NCBI GenBank assembly: GCA_910584695.1
Contig: CAJUBR010000017.1
Coordinates: forward strand, 1 to 40,244
Direction of reading: 5' to 3'
DNA length: 40,244 bases
From: an uncultured Lachnospiraceae bacterium
GTDB taxonomy: Bacteria > Bacillota > Clostridia > Lachnospirales > Lachnospiraceae
Below, one piece after another: positions 6,124-15,084 of the stretch. Numbering within the stretch: position 1 is the first letter of the stretch; each line of letters starts with the position of its first letter. Both the position numbers and the translations under genes were made by a program. Below the pieces are notes generated by a model. That model searched no databases and was not told where the DNA came from. It saw only the letters and a list, made by a program, of their open reading frames with translations.

Positions 6124-7881
6124 TTACAGGCTTTCCTTTAACTTTTTATTTTTCTTATTACGGATTGTACGGAGTAAAATGCCATATACTAAATTCAAAT
6201 AGAAAATAGCAGCTAATAAAACTGCCACTCCAAATCCAATTAGAACATCCTCTGTAAAATATGAAATCGTACCTGTTTTATTTTCTACATACGAGAACAT
6301 CATAACAGTCTTTCTTAACTGTTCAGAAATAAAATACGGAAAAATACCAGCTGCAATCTGTATTACACTGATTCCCAATAGTATTACTTCACCAAAAATA
6401 CATAGATTCCCTTCTGCCTTTTTGTTCCTGTTTTCGGATATGCCGCCATTAATTCTCTCATCCCTGTTCTCCTCCGCCTTTTCTACATCTTCGCTTCTTT
6501 TTCTTTCCTCCCTTGTCGTTAAAATCTGCATTGACTCCTCTTTCTTACTGATAAATAACTTCATAAAAAAACGAACCACTGCCGTCATAAAAAAAGCCCA
6601 TAACAGAATACACAAAACGGTGAGCCATTTCCATTTTATATCTGATATAAGTGTATGAAATAATGCAGAATATGCTAAAAATCCTAACGTTCCCGGTACT
6701 CCCACCAGACTGGCACCGGAAAGAAAGCATACAAACGCCAATCGTTTATTTTCTTTTCCTGATGCGATCAAACCATTGATTTCATAAGTATGCACTTTAT
6801 AAACCTGTTCTAAAGCAATCATATACAAAGCAAACAGGCACAACGAAAAGGCTATCAGTAAAAAAATACTGCTATACACGGCATAAGTATTGGTTCCCCC
6901 GCTTAACACTATAAGTGCAATATCCAGTGCAAGAAAACCGTTTGTTACAATATTCAGTCCCATTAATATTTTCCGGATATCTGTGGAAGAAAGTGTAATC
7001 AACAACCCCCAGATCATAGTCAGCAAACCTGCTATTAACAGCACTCTGCCATATAATATATTAGATAGGAAAAAACTGACTGCAAGAATCATAATCCCCC
7101 AAATGCCTAATTTAGATATCAGGCAGGAAAGAATGGCAGACACCTCCAACATACTGTGAGAGGTGCCTTTCGTAACCTGAAACTGTACCGGAAAAATTCC
7201 TGCAAATATTGCAAACCCTGTAAATAGTGCCAGACCACCCAGATAAACTGTAGGGCTGCCCTCATTTAACATTTGCCCTGCATAAAGTTTTACCTCGGTA
7301 TAACCAACACCTCCAACCTTATCATATACAATAGTCGTTCCCACTAAGATCAATATAAGTGCAACAGCCAAAAAAATCACATAAACCCGAGCATTTTTTC
7401 TTCCCTTTTCATCCTGTCTATAGCACAGCAGCGGATAAGCACATAAAAATGCCAACATGATAAAAATAAGAAAACAAAAGAAATCATCTGCCAGAATCAC
7501 ACCCAGAATCATACTGAACATACCCATATAAAGCAGATAAAAACGATTACTTCCCATTTCTTCCTGCATGGACTTTTTCATAAATTGAACTGCCACAGCA
7601 AATAAAACTGCCGTAGTCATACAAAGCAGCACCCGCAACCCATCAAGGGACAGCGAACATTTTATTTCAGGAAAAAATTGAAAAATGATGGAAATTCCGG
7701 CTTGTTTTCCCAACAGCATATAACCCAGATATGCCAGCACCGCACTCTCTACTACCACAACAAAATCAATCCAGCTATTCCGAATATCCTTTCCTTTTCT
7801 TCCTAAGCAAAATCCTATCATTCCACCCACAACTGGAAAAAACAACACGAATAATATCCCATAATTGTGATTCACTTTCAT
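6124..7881 (-). CDS. Complex-I-like antiporter subunit (NuoL/M/N-MrpD family), divergent stand-alone member
   Basis: This 585-residue protein has about 14 membrane helices. The central part follows the proton-conducting transporter family (PF00361). SSTDIRKILMGLNIVTNGFL (298-317) matches the AQTDLKRLLAYSSI-type helix, and GVPGTLGFLA (394-403) matches GIPPTSGF. The key charges of the pumping subunits are mostly gone: the helix-5 Glu position is Met142, the helix-7 Lys position is Phe226 and the helix-12 Glu position is Tyr404. Lys257 in ISKLGIWG (helix 8) is kept. A charged, Glu/Lys/Arg-rich cytoplasmic insert lies near residues 445-490. No other complex I, Mrp or hydrogenase genes are nearby. 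Transport activity is therefore doubtful; role unknown. Confidence 0.75.
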   Translation of the reverse strand: MKVNHNYGILFVLFFPVVGGMIGFCLGRKGKDIRNSWIDFVVVVESAVLAYLGYMLLGKQAGISIIFQFFPEIKCSLSLDGLRVLLCMTTAVLFAVAVQFMKKSMQEEMGSNRFYLLYMGMFSMILGVILADDFFCFLIFIMLAFLCAYPLLCYRQDEKGRKNARVYVIFLAVALILILVGTTIVYDKVGGVGYTEVKLYAGQMLNEGSPTVYLGGLALFTGFAIFAGIFPVQFQVTKGTSHSMLEVSAILSCLISKLGIWGIMILAVSFFLSNILYGRVLLIAGLLTMIWGLLITLSSTDIRKILMGLNIVTNGFLALDIALIVLSGGTNTYAVYSSIFLLIAFSLCLFALYMIALEQVYKVHTYEINGLIASGKENKRLAFVCFLSGASLVGVPGTLGFLAYSALFHTLISDIKWKWLTVLCILLWAFFMTAVVRFFMKLFISKKEESMQILTTREERKRSEDVEKAEENRDERINGGISENRNKKAEGNLCIFGEVILLGISVIQIAAGIFPYFISEQLRKTVMMFSYVENKTGTISYFTEDVLIGFGVAVLLAAIFYLNLVYGILLRTIRNKKNKKLKESL

Positions 7882-7953
7882 TTTCCTCCTAGCCCTATGT
7901 CGTTTCCGATACTTTTCATTATACCAGCCTCCGGAATTCTTTTTATATCTGCT

Positions 7954-8862
7954 TTATAACAATTTATGTTTTTTAAAAGCTGCTATGCAGAATATGATCA
8001 CTGCCGCAGAAAATAATATCACGCCATAATATCCATATTTCCATGTCAATTCCGGCATATTTGCAAAATTCATTCCATACCAGCCTACAATCAATGTGAG
8101 CGGTAAAAAAACCGTGGTAATCACCGTAAGGAGTTTCATGATATTGTTCAGATTATAATCTAACATTGCATCATGAGTCTCCCGAAGCTGTACGGTATAT
8201 TCCTTTAAATATTTCACGTTTTCACTTAACCGGATTGCCCGGTCCGTAAAAATTGAAAACCGTCTTGCATTCTCTACCGGAAACATATCATTTTCATTAT
8301 CCCGCAATACCTCTCCTACATCAATCAACTGCTCATAATAATTCCAGATATACATCAGTTCTTTCTTAATGGAAAGAATCTCATTAATAAATGCGGGATC
8401 AACGGGTTCTTTTAGCATTTTAGTTTCCAATACACTCATATGAAATTCCATGTTTTCCAGAAATTTCTTATCATCCTGAATCAGAAAGTCCAAAAAATGA
8501 TAGAGAAATGTTTCAGGTACTGTCTGCTTAAGCCCCTGCCCATTTGTCTCATATCGCTCTACCACATGTTCAAACTGTTTCCGGATACTTCCATCTTCAT
8601 CCTTTACATCCACAATCAGACACAAATCATGGCGGATATAAAGTGCCACCCGGTCCTTTTCACCAAATACATTCAACATATCAATTATATCAAGTACCGT
8701 AAAGATCAAATCATCCCGTACATAATGATTGCTGCGAAAATTATAAGAATTTCCCCCGCATTCTAAGACTGTCTGCTCAGGAAAACCGTACATTACATAA
8801 TCATCCTGTAATTCCTGCAGAGTGATCAGCCCAACTCTGCCTCTCTTTAGCTCATAAAACAT
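7954..8862 (-). CDS. CorA-family divalent metal ion transporter
   Basis: This 302-residue protein has a large N-terminal cytoplasmic domain rich in charged helices and two C-terminal membrane helices (about 244-260 and 280-296). The signature GMN is at residues 263-265 (WYGMNFANMPEL), at the end of the first membrane helix where the pore mouth forms. These pentamers carry Mg, Co, Ni or Zn; the substrate cannot be told from the sequence. The length is normal for the shorter Firmicutes members. The ATG has an AAGGTG ribosome-binding site. It is probably monocistronic. Confidence 0.9.
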   Translation of the reverse strand: MFYELKRGRVGLITLQELQDDYVMYGFPEQTVLECGGNSYNFRSNHYVRDDLIFTVLDIIDMLNVFGEKDRVALYIRHDLCLIVDVKDEDGSIRKQFEHVVERYETNGQGLKQTVPETFLYHFLDFLIQDDKKFLENMEFHMSVLETKMLKEPVDPAFINEILSIKKELMYIWNYYEQLIDVGEVLRDNENDMFPVENARRFSIFTDRAIRLSENVKYLKEYTVQLRETHDAMLDYNLNNIMKLLTVITTVFLPLTLIVGWYGMNFANMPELTWKYGYYGVILFSAAVIIFCIAAFKKHKLL

Positions 8863-9063
8863 AGAATCACACCTTTTTTCTATGTATTATGCCCTAAATT
8901 ATAAAAATGACCATAAATATTTTACCATTATTTATAAAAATATCAATTTGTTTCACACTTTCTTCATAAGATAAAAATAGAAACGTGCCAGCATCTAAGG
9001 CAGTATAACAGCTAACAATGCCGATAAAATCCTTGCTAAAACTGTATTCCAACAAATCATTAT

Positions 9064-9261
9064 CTACCCATCGAACAAAGGCAGAAGAATAAACATTAGC
9101 ACTAACATAAACAGCGGTTCAATGAAAGCTAAAACATAAGAAAATGTACTTTTCTCTGTGGCATAAAAACTTGCAGTTGTGATACGGAGAATTGCGACAA
9201 AGGGTACGGAAAACAGAAAGATAGGCATTATTTTCGCAATTTCTGTATTCTCGACCTGTAT
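9064..9261 (-). pseudogene. C-terminal fragment of a MATE-family efflux transporter
   Basis: Between two in-frame stops the minus strand reads IAKIMPIFLFSVPFVAILRI, then TTASFYATEKSTFSYVLAFI, then EPLFMLVLMFILLPLF. This matches the late helices of MATE transporters (pattern FYATEKSxxSYxLxxxEP). There is no start codon, and the rest of a roughly 450-residue protein is missing. It lies beside another gene remnant, so this stretch is a decay zone. Confidence 0.6.
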
Positions 9262-9325
9262 CTATACTTTTTCAGTTGTAAAACGAGAGGCAAAGTTTTT
9301 ATATCTTGCCCCTCGCTTGGTATCT

Positions 9326-9520
9326 TCACTTATTGACACAATCCTTCTTGTGTGCCTTTAATTTTTTCATAGCCCAATCATAATGACTTGCTGTAACACG
9401 GACAAAATACGAGCCTAACGTGCTTCCTCCAACCCATTTATAAATGCCTTTAGAAAACAATTCCTCATTTGAAAAGGTTTCAGCTAATTTCATAATCTTG
9501 GCATGAGATTTTTGGAACAT
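9326..9520 (-). pseudogene. C-terminal fragment of a ClbS/DfsB-family protein
   Basis: The frame from about 9520 reads MFQKSHAKIMKLAETFSNEE, then LFSKGIYKWVGGSTLGSYF and SHYDWAMKKLKAHKK, the C-terminal half of ClbS/DfsB-type four-helix proteins. The N-terminal half is missing: the frame upstream turns into an out-of-register read of a regulator gene at about 9520-9531. A deletion most likely joined the two genes. Confidence 0.6.
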
Positions 9521-9743
9521 ACTCTTTGCATACAGCTTTATCCAAGACAAAACCATTTGTTAAATGAATTCCCCCATTTCTGCCTGCTTCTGCATAAATA
9601 GGAATACCCGCTCCACTTAGGGCGTCAATATCTCTATAAATCGTTCTGACCGATACTTCAAACTTTTCTGCTAATTCCGGAGCGGTCGCCTTTCCTTTAT
9701 CAAGCAAATAGTATATAATTCCAAATAATCTGCTTTCCTTCAT
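9521..9743 (-). pseudogene. Truncated YafY-type HTH transcriptional regulator (N-terminal HTH only)
   Basis: The ATG at 9743 has AGGAG nine bases upstream. The product starts MKESRLFGIIYYLLDKGKAT and continues APELAEKFEVSVRTIYRDID, a textbook HTH_11-type winged helix of YafY/DeoR-like regulators, then GGIHLTNGFVLDKAV. At about 9531 homology stops abruptly, and the frame runs a few more residues to a stop at 9480. The WYL effector domain is gone. The DNA-binding part could still be made as an 87-residue peptide, but I regard it as a remnant. Confidence 0.6.
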
Positions 9744-9848
9744 CACCACTTTCTCCTTCCATAACAGAATAGCCTGAATATCCTAACACACTATGTCAAT
9801 GTTTATTATACCTACTTATTTTTTAATATCAACCGTTCAGATACGACT

Positions 9849-9882
9849 AAAAGCGGCAGAGTTTTAACACCCTGCCGCTTTT
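9849..9882 (-). terminator. Bidirectional terminator
   Basis: AAAAGCGGCAG (9849-9859) and CTGCCGCTTTT (9872-9882) form an 11-base perfect stem with A-runs and T-runs on both sides. It lies about 40 bases beyond the stop of the DUF1002 gene. Confidence 0.85.
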
Positions 9883-9923
9883 ATCCTTTAAATAAATGTT
9901 ATTGCACTGTATTGAATATGAAT

Positions 9924-10829
9924 TTAATCAAAGAGGCTATTAAAGAAACTCTGAATCGCATCTATGATCTTTTGAAAGAAATTCTTTGCCTGTTCCTTGT
10001 CTATTCCCATATCCTCAAGCTTATTGAATAAATCTTTTGCCTGTTCCTTCATACTGTCGAGATCCAGATCCAAATCACCAATCTTCTTCATTAAGGAAAT
10101 AATGGCTTTTTTCTCATCTTCTGTAACTGTGATATTTAACTGCTCGGCTGCTTCATCAATGATCTTGCTGATTTCATCCTCATTGTTAAGACCTCTTTTT
10201 ACAACCTCTGCCTTTACATAAGCCATCAGCTCTTCAATACTTTCCGAATTCTCACCCTCTGCCATATCACTTGTAATAACAAGCTCATTGACCGCCGCAT
10301 CCATACTGTCTTGGGAAATCTCCTTACCGGTCAGCTCTGAATATGCCTTCATAGCTCCCACTAAAGCTGCCGTACCTGTAATTTCAAAGGGACCTGCTAC
10401 GATTACATCTGCATTCTCAATGCCTGCTGTAATAAGTGCATTTGTATACATGCCAGAGGTACAATATGAAATATTCTTTGTCTCAACATCAATTCCGTCT
10501 CCATCCTTGCCTACCACAACAATAACAGAAGATAGTGCTCTCGAACCAATTACACTGGAATCCAGATAATCACCAAGGTATTTCTTCTCATCTGCATTTG
10601 TAATCTCACCAACTGTATAATCCTCTAAATCATCTGCTGTAATTCCCATCAAACCCATTACCTTTGATTTCTCATCCGATGACAAATCTGCACCAAAAGA
10701 TACATAAACATCCTTTGGATCTGCATCCGTTACAGCATCTGCTTTGGCAATCCCACCGGTAACCGGTAATGTCAGTATCATTGCAGCCGCCAATACAGCC
10801 GCCGTTAATCTTTTATATAATTTTCTCAT
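9924..10829 (-). CDS. Secreted DUF1002 (YpuA-like) protein
   Basis: This 301-residue protein starts with a clear signal peptide: basic MRKLYKRLT, a hydrophobic core to about residue 26, and cleavage near AKADA (residues 28-32). The mature part opens with VYVSFGADLSSDEKSKVMGL, the hallmark of DUF1002/YpuA proteins, followed by an alternating strand/helix domain and an acidic helical C-terminus ending in FFNSLFD. The function of the family is unknown; members are exported in Firmicutes. The ATG has a GGGAGG ribosome-binding site. A terminator follows. Upstream lies one half-site of the AACACAT motif (10884-10890) seen elsewhere in the window. Confidence 0.85.
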   Translation of the reverse strand: MRKLYKRLTAAVLAAAMILTLPVTGGIAKADAVTDADPKDVYVSFGADLSSDEKSKVMGLMGITADDLEDYTVGEITNADEKKYLGDYLDSSVIGSRALSSVIVVVGKDGDGIDVETKNISYCTSGMYTNALITAGIENADVIVAGPFEITGTAALVGAMKAYSELTGKEISQDSMDAAVNELVITSDMAEGENSESIEELMAYVKAEVVKRGLNNEDEISKIIDEAAEQLNITVTEDEKKAIISLMKKIGDLDLDLDSMKEQAKDLFNKLEDMGIDKEQAKNFFQKIIDAIQSFFNSLFD

Positions 10830-10971
10830 GGTTCCTGCCTCCCTAAATTCTAACGCATTATTGTGTTACTCAAAACTTCTTATATGTGTTTTTTTCTTAA
10901 CTATAATATCATTGCTGCTTTTATCCGTCAAGCCAGTGGTCCTGCTGCAAAAGGTACATAAACCTGCTTTA

Positions 10972-11706
10972 TCAGTCATCCCTTCTGCCAGTCCCTAAAA
11001 ATCTTGTGACATAATATAATATCTGCATAACGGATGTAATCAGTGCTGCCACATAGGTCATTGCTGCAGCCTTCAAAACTTTTCTGGCCCCTTTTACATC
11101 CTGTTCCATAAACATCCCGCTGCCTTTGATAACATTTAATGCACGGGAAGACGCATCAAATTCCACCGGCAATGTAACAAGCTGAAACAATGCTACAAGT
11201 GAAAAAAGTAAAATCCCAAAAAATATTAAACTTCTGCCAAAGGAACGATTTGCAAAAAGGCATCCAATCAAAATCAAAATCGGACCTGCATTTGAGCCAA
11301 AATTGCAAACTGGTATAATGGCATTCCGAATACGGATAGGTGTATATTCTTCTGCATGCTGTACTGCGTGCCCTGCCTCATGTGCCGCCACACCAACTGC
11401 TCCGATGGAAGCGGAGTTATATACGGAAGAAGAAAGACGGATCACTCCCTTTTTCGGATCATAATGGTCTGTAAGCTGTCCCGCTATCTGTTCTATTCTA
11501 ATATACTTAAGTCCATTCTGATCCAAGATCATCCTTGCCGCCTGTGCTCCGGTAACATTTCTGGAATTATTAATCTTACTATATTTATGGAACGTATGCT
11601 TCACATTTGCCTGTGCCCACAGTCCGAGAATCAATGCAGGCAGCATAAAAATAAGATAGGAAAAATATCCATACCCATAACCATATCCTCCATAATATGC
11701 TCCCAT
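10972..11706 (-). CDS. YugP-type zinc metallopeptidase (membrane-bound)
   Basis: This protein of about 244 residues has an N-terminal membrane helix (FSYLIFMLPALILGLWAQ), then VAAHEAGHAVQHAE with the HExxH-like HEAGH zinc site, and two or more hydrophobic segments (ILILIGCLFAN, LIFFGILLFSLVALF) before the C-terminus. This is the Zn_peptidase_2 family (YugP), whose substrate is unknown. I chose the ATG at 11706 (MGAYYGGYGYGYG) because GGAGG lies seven bases upstream and the Gly/Tyr-rich start suits the membrane helix. The ATG at 11748 also has an AGGAGG, so the start is not settled. The region upstream carries the AACACAT-N4-AACACAT repeat. Confidence 0.88.
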   Translation of the reverse strand: MGAYYGGYGYGYGYFSYLIFMLPALILGLWAQANVKHTFHKYSKINNSRNVTGAQAARMILDQNGLKYIRIEQIAGQLTDHYDPKKGVIRLSSSVYNSASIGAVGVAAHEAGHAVQHAEEYTPIRIRNAIIPVCNFGSNAGPILILIGCLFANRSFGRSLIFFGILLFSLVALFQLVTLPVEFDASSRALNVIKGSGMFMEQDVKGARKVLKAAAMTYVAALITSVMQILYYVTRFLGTGRRDD

Positions 11707-11798
11707 TACCTGTCCTCCCCACATTTCTATTAAAACCATTCCTGACATATCCTGTTCCTCCTGTTCCTCTTTCACGCTGTATTAGTACCATAAAAAAT

Positions 11799-11818
11799 AA
11801 ATGTGTTTATTATGTGTT
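11799..11818 (-). promoter_or_regulatory. AACACAT-N4-AACACAT direct repeat upstream of yugP
   Basis: On the minus strand AACACAT AATA AACACAT occurs with the CACAT cores at 11801-11805 and 11812-11816, exactly 11 bases apart. This is the same 7-mer pair and spacing found in front of the two small RNA units at 5827-5842 and 5996-6011. A shared regulator is inferred. The distance to any -10 box here differs from the small RNA promoters. Confidence 0.45.
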
Positions 11819-12078
11819 TTTTATTCTAATAATTTATTACAATATCTGTTGTCTTTTTCCCATATAGCAAATATATGAATGTCTTACCATTTGTTATCTT
11901 ATATACTTATTGTTCATTGTACTAGTATAACCCAAATTAATTACCGATAACATTTGATGCAGGATAAATTTTCATTCTACAAGGCGGAGAAATGAGACAT
12001 AACAGTGACTGCGTGGATTAACAACAACGAAGTATATGGGAATTTAGACAAGTGGAATTTATGGTTAATTAGTTTAAG
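11819..12078. other. Intergenic region with no recognised gene
   Basis: No reading frame with a plausible start was found on either strand. The first half is AT-rich. The second half (11960-12060) is more balanced and contains short frames only. On the minus strand there is a possible -10 (TATACT) near 11930. I found no second copy of this sequence in the window. Confidence 0.3.
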
Positions 12079-13047
12079 TTATACTAATATATCAGATAAG
12101 AGTTTATTATATGCTTCGCTTACCCATGCGGGTTCTAAAATTTCTGCTTTTCCGCCAAGTCCTGTCAGCCAGCCAAAAAACTGATTACTCACCATAACAT
12201 CCACCGTTATGGTAAAAAATTCTTCATCTACCGGATGCATCCATACTTCTTTTCCAAAACGGTCAATGATGACACCCGCCAGCTCATTTTTTACCCTAAG
12301 CGTTACTGCCTTCTTTTCTCCCTGAAACATATGAAATGTTTCCTGCGTATAAGCAGCCATATCCATTTGAGAAAATATTTCTTTTCCCTGGCGTATTTCT
12401 TCCCTTAAACAAATATGCAACATTTTGTCCACCCGGAAATGTTTCATCTGACCTGTCTCTTCATCAAATCCGATCAGATAGTATTTCTCATTCTCCCATT
12501 GCAGAAACCATGGAGAAATAATATAAGGTTCCCCGTTTTTCTTTTGAACCATTTCCTTTCTCACATTCCACGTATAATAGGAAAATGCAATCTGCTTATT
12601 TTGATCCATCGCACTGTAAATCGCATCTACATTATAGTAGATACTCTCATTCATTGATTTGATGCGGTTCGTCACCAGAACCTGTCTTTTTAACAATTTT
12701 CCTTCAAAACAACTTAACAGGGTGCTTAGCTTTTCAATCAGCTCGTCTGATTTCTTCTTCGTAATAAATCTGGACGACTGCACTGCATCCACTAAAAGCT
12801 TTAATTCTGCCAATTCAAATTGTCTGGAAGCCAGATACGCACCTTTTTTTGTCCTTATGATATCATATCCAAATTCTGTAAGCTCATCTAAATCCGTATA
12901 TATGCTTTTTCTTTCACATTTTACCCCATAAGCCGACACCTTTTTCGCAATCTGCTGTGCAGACATGGGATGCCTTTCATCCGTTTCCTCCTGCAGTATC
13001 TTTAATACATATAATATTTTTGTCTTCTGATTCTCTGTTCTTGCCAC
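12079..13047 (-). CDS. WYL-domain transcriptional regulator
   Basis: This protein of about 322 residues has an N-terminal winged HTH (KTKILYVLKILQEETDERHP, then a recognition region with ERKSIYTDLDELTEFGYDI). A middle helical region follows, then a WYL-type effector domain (QIAFSYYTWN, PYIISPWFLQWENEKYYLIG, KHFRVDKM). WYL domains sense small ligands or nucleic acids and often regulate stress, DNA damage or defence genes. The start is set at the GTG at 13047 (VARTENQ) because AGGAGG lies just upstream; a longer frame from further upstream lacks one. No target gene is obvious. It is not adjacent to the defence-like block. Confidence 0.88.
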   Translation of the reverse strand: MARTENQKTKILYVLKILQEETDERHPMSAQQIAKKVSAYGVKCERKSIYTDLDELTEFGYDIIRTKKGAYLASRQFELAELKLLVDAVQSSRFITKKKSDELIEKLSTLLSCFEGKLLKRQVLVTNRIKSMNESIYYNVDAIYSAMDQNKQIAFSYYTWNVRKEMVQKKNGEPYIISPWFLQWENEKYYLIGFDEETGQMKHFRVDKMLHICLREEIRQGKEIFSQMDMAAYTQETFHMFQGEKKAVTLRVKNELAGVIIDRFGKEVWMHPVDEEFFTITVDVMVSNQFFGWLTGLGGKAEILEPAWVSEAYNKLLSDILV

Positions 13048-13130
13048 ATATCCTCCTATATTTCTGTACAAACTGCTTCATCCACACATACCCTGCTGCC
13101 TGCAGCAAATCTCAACTTTCATTGAACAGA

Positions 13131-14288
13131 TTATATATAGCCCTGATCAATCTGCACTACTGCATAATAATTTCCATCCATTTCCTCCACCATAACTTCA
13201 ATCTTTTGTTTTACCTCTTCCCTGCTCATTTTCATTCCATACGGCATCACTGCATCAAAAATTACATTTGTATGAGTTGGGCCGGAAACCATACGGAAAT
13301 CATGAATTGTCATCTGTTCATGAATCTCTTTCACCTTCGCTGCTATAATACCCTTCATCCTTGCCACTTCTTCATTATCGGTTTCAATCGGATCCATATG
13401 GATAACGGATTCACAGGATAACGTTTCGTTTAATTCCCTCTCAATATGATCAATTGTGTCATGTACTTCAAATATATCATGATCTCCATGCACTTCCGCA
13501 TGCAGTGAAATCATAAGTCTTCCCGGTCCGTAATCGTGCACAACCAGATCATGGATTCCTTTAATCTCATCATGTGCCAAAACAATCTGCTCAATCTGCT
13601 CCACAAACTCTTTTTTCGGTGCCAGCCCAAGTAAAGGATCCAACGTATCCTTTGCCGCACTGAAACCCGCATAAAGAATAAAAAGTGCCACAAATACACC
13701 ACAGATACCGTCAATATTCACACCCGTAAACCGTATTACCAGCATTGCAATCAGAACCACCAATGTCGCAACGGTATCCGATAACGAATCCATTGCCGTT
13801 GCCCTCATGGCAGAAGAATCAATCCTTTTTCCAATAAAATGATTATAAAACGCCATATACATTTTTACCAAAATGGACACAATTAAAACCCCAACTGCAG
13901 CCAGACTGGTATCCACCGGTTCCGGATGAATTATCTTCATAACAGAGGTCTTAAGCAGTTCAAATCCCATCAATAAAATGGCTATGGACACCACAAATCC
14001 GGATATGTACTCAAACCGTCCATGTCCAAAAGGATGATCCGGGTCCGGTTTTTTCCCTGCAAATAAAAAACCTACCAATGTAATAAAAGAAGATCCTGCA
14101 TCGGACAAATTGTTAAATGCATCTGCCGTAATTGCCACAGAACCACTTATAATTCCCGCAAAATATTTACCCGCAAACAGAAAAAGATTCAGTAAAATTC
14201 CCACAATACTGCAAAGCGTACCATATGCCTTGCGTTTTTGAGAACCTTCCTTTCCCTTTATGAAAATATTGGATAATATCGTAATCAT
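13131..14288 (-). CDS. Cation diffusion facilitator (CDF) metal exporter
   Basis: This protein of about 385 residues has six membrane helices in the first 210 residues and a cytoplasmic C-terminal domain. Two metal-site helices are recognisable: ADAFNNLSDAGSS (helix 2) and AMDSLSDTVATL (helix 5), each with the D-x3-D pattern. The loop DPDHPFGHGRFEYISGF is the classic CDF signature. The C-terminal domain (HDLVVHDYGPGRLMISLHAE) is the dimeric metal-sensing fold. It exports Zn, Co, Fe or Mn by proton antiport. The start ATG at 14288 has GGGG eight bases upstream and lies two bases after the stop of gatD, so it is probably translated from the murT-gatD transcript. Confidence 0.93.
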   Translation of the reverse strand: MITILSNIFIKGKEGSQKRKAYGTLCSIVGILLNLFLFAGKYFAGIISGSVAITADAFNNLSDAGSSFITLVGFLFAGKKPDPDHPFGHGRFEYISGFVVSIAILLMGFELLKTSVMKIIHPEPVDTSLAAVGVLIVSILVKMYMAFYNHFIGKRIDSSAMRATAMDSLSDTVATLVVLIAMLVIRFTGVNIDGICGVFVALFILYAGFSAAKDTLDPLLGLAPKKEFVEQIEQIVLAHDEIKGIHDLVVHDYGPGRLMISLHAEVHGDHDIFEVHDTIDHIERELNETLSCESVIHMDPIETDNEEVARMKGIIAAKVKEIHEQMTIHDFRMVSGPTHTNVIFDAVMPYGMKMSREEVKQKIEVMVEEMDGNYYAVVQIDQGYI

Positions 14289-14290
14289 GT

Positions 14291-15034
14291 TTAACACCCC
14301 AACTGCTTTTTAATATCATTTAATGCCGCATCTTCCATTTCGTGCTCCAGTGACGGAAGTTCCTCCTTATATTTTCTTTTATATGCAATTCCCAAGAGTT
14401 CATCTGCAATTCTTGCATTTTTAGGCAGGAGTGGTCCGTGGGAATAGGTTGCAAATACATTCTTGTAACGGGCACCCTCTGTTCCATCCTCCCCGTTATT
14501 TCCATATCCTTTTATCATTTTTCCCATAGGTTTTACACCATCACCAAGCCATGTCTGACCATTATGATTCTCAAATCCTACAATTGGAAATGTTTCCCCA
14601 TTTTCCTTCGTATATTCGTATATAAAATTACCGATCATACGTTTATCGGAGGCAGTCGTATAGACATCAATACCGCCTAAAAAATCTACCCTTGTTCCGT
14701 CTGCTGCCTCATAATATTTTCCAAGCATCTGGTAACCGCCGCAGATTCCAAGAATCACCGTACCTCTCTCGATTTCGTTTTTGAGCCAGTCAGCTTTATA
14801 GGCAAACAAATCCTTCACCAGCAGCTCCTGCTCAAAATCCTGTCCGCCGCCAATGAAAATAATATCAAAATCCTCACTGGTATCCACTTCTCCAAAGGAA
14901 AGTCTTGTTACCTTGGAATCAATCCCCCTCCATGCCAGACGTTTCTCCATTGCCCGGATATTTCCGTTGTCACCATATAGGTTTAAAATATCATAGTATA
15001 AATGACAGATGTGAAGACTTTTTTTATCACTCAT
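14291..15034 (-). CDS. gatD: GatD, glutaminase subunit of lipid II isoglutaminyl synthase
   Basis: This 247-residue class I glutamine amidotransferase of the CobB/CobQ-like type has its nucleophile Cys98 in LGICGGYQMLG and catalytic His199 in ATYSHGPLLP. It supplies ammonia to MurT, which amidates the alpha-carboxyl of D-Glu in lipid II to D-isoglutamine, a step needed for efficient peptidoglycan crosslinking in many Gram-positives. The ATG at 15034 has a perfect AAGGAGG six bases upstream. MurT is encoded upstream on the same strand, but 204 bases separate them and a large palindrome occupies the gap, whereas these genes are usually adjacent. Confidence 0.93.
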   Translation of the reverse strand: MSDKKSLHICHLYYDILNLYGDNGNIRAMEKRLAWRGIDSKVTRLSFGEVDTSEDFDIIFIGGGQDFEQELLVKDLFAYKADWLKNEIERGTVILGICGGYQMLGKYYEAADGTRVDFLGGIDVYTTASDKRMIGNFIYEYTKENGETFPIVGFENHNGQTWLGDGVKPMGKMIKGYGNNGEDGTEGARYKNVFATYSHGPLLPKNARIADELLGIAYKRKYKEELPSLEHEMEDAALNDIKKQLGC

Positions 15035-15084
15035 GTTTTGCCTCCTTAATATAGTATGCCGCACTTTTTGTTTTGATAAAATTT

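Noticed and set aside
6124..7881. A working NADH dehydrogenase or Mrp antiporter operon
   Set aside because: Only one subunit is present and most charged proton-path residues are replaced.
11960..12062. Possible noncoding RNA or repeat in the gap before the WYL gene
   Set aside because: No clear promoter-terminator pair and no second copy in this window; too little to call.
12957..13421. Plus-strand reading frame of 154 codons
   Set aside because: Antisense to the WYL regulator start and the CDF transporter end; His/Phe/Cys-rich composition typical of a shadow frame.
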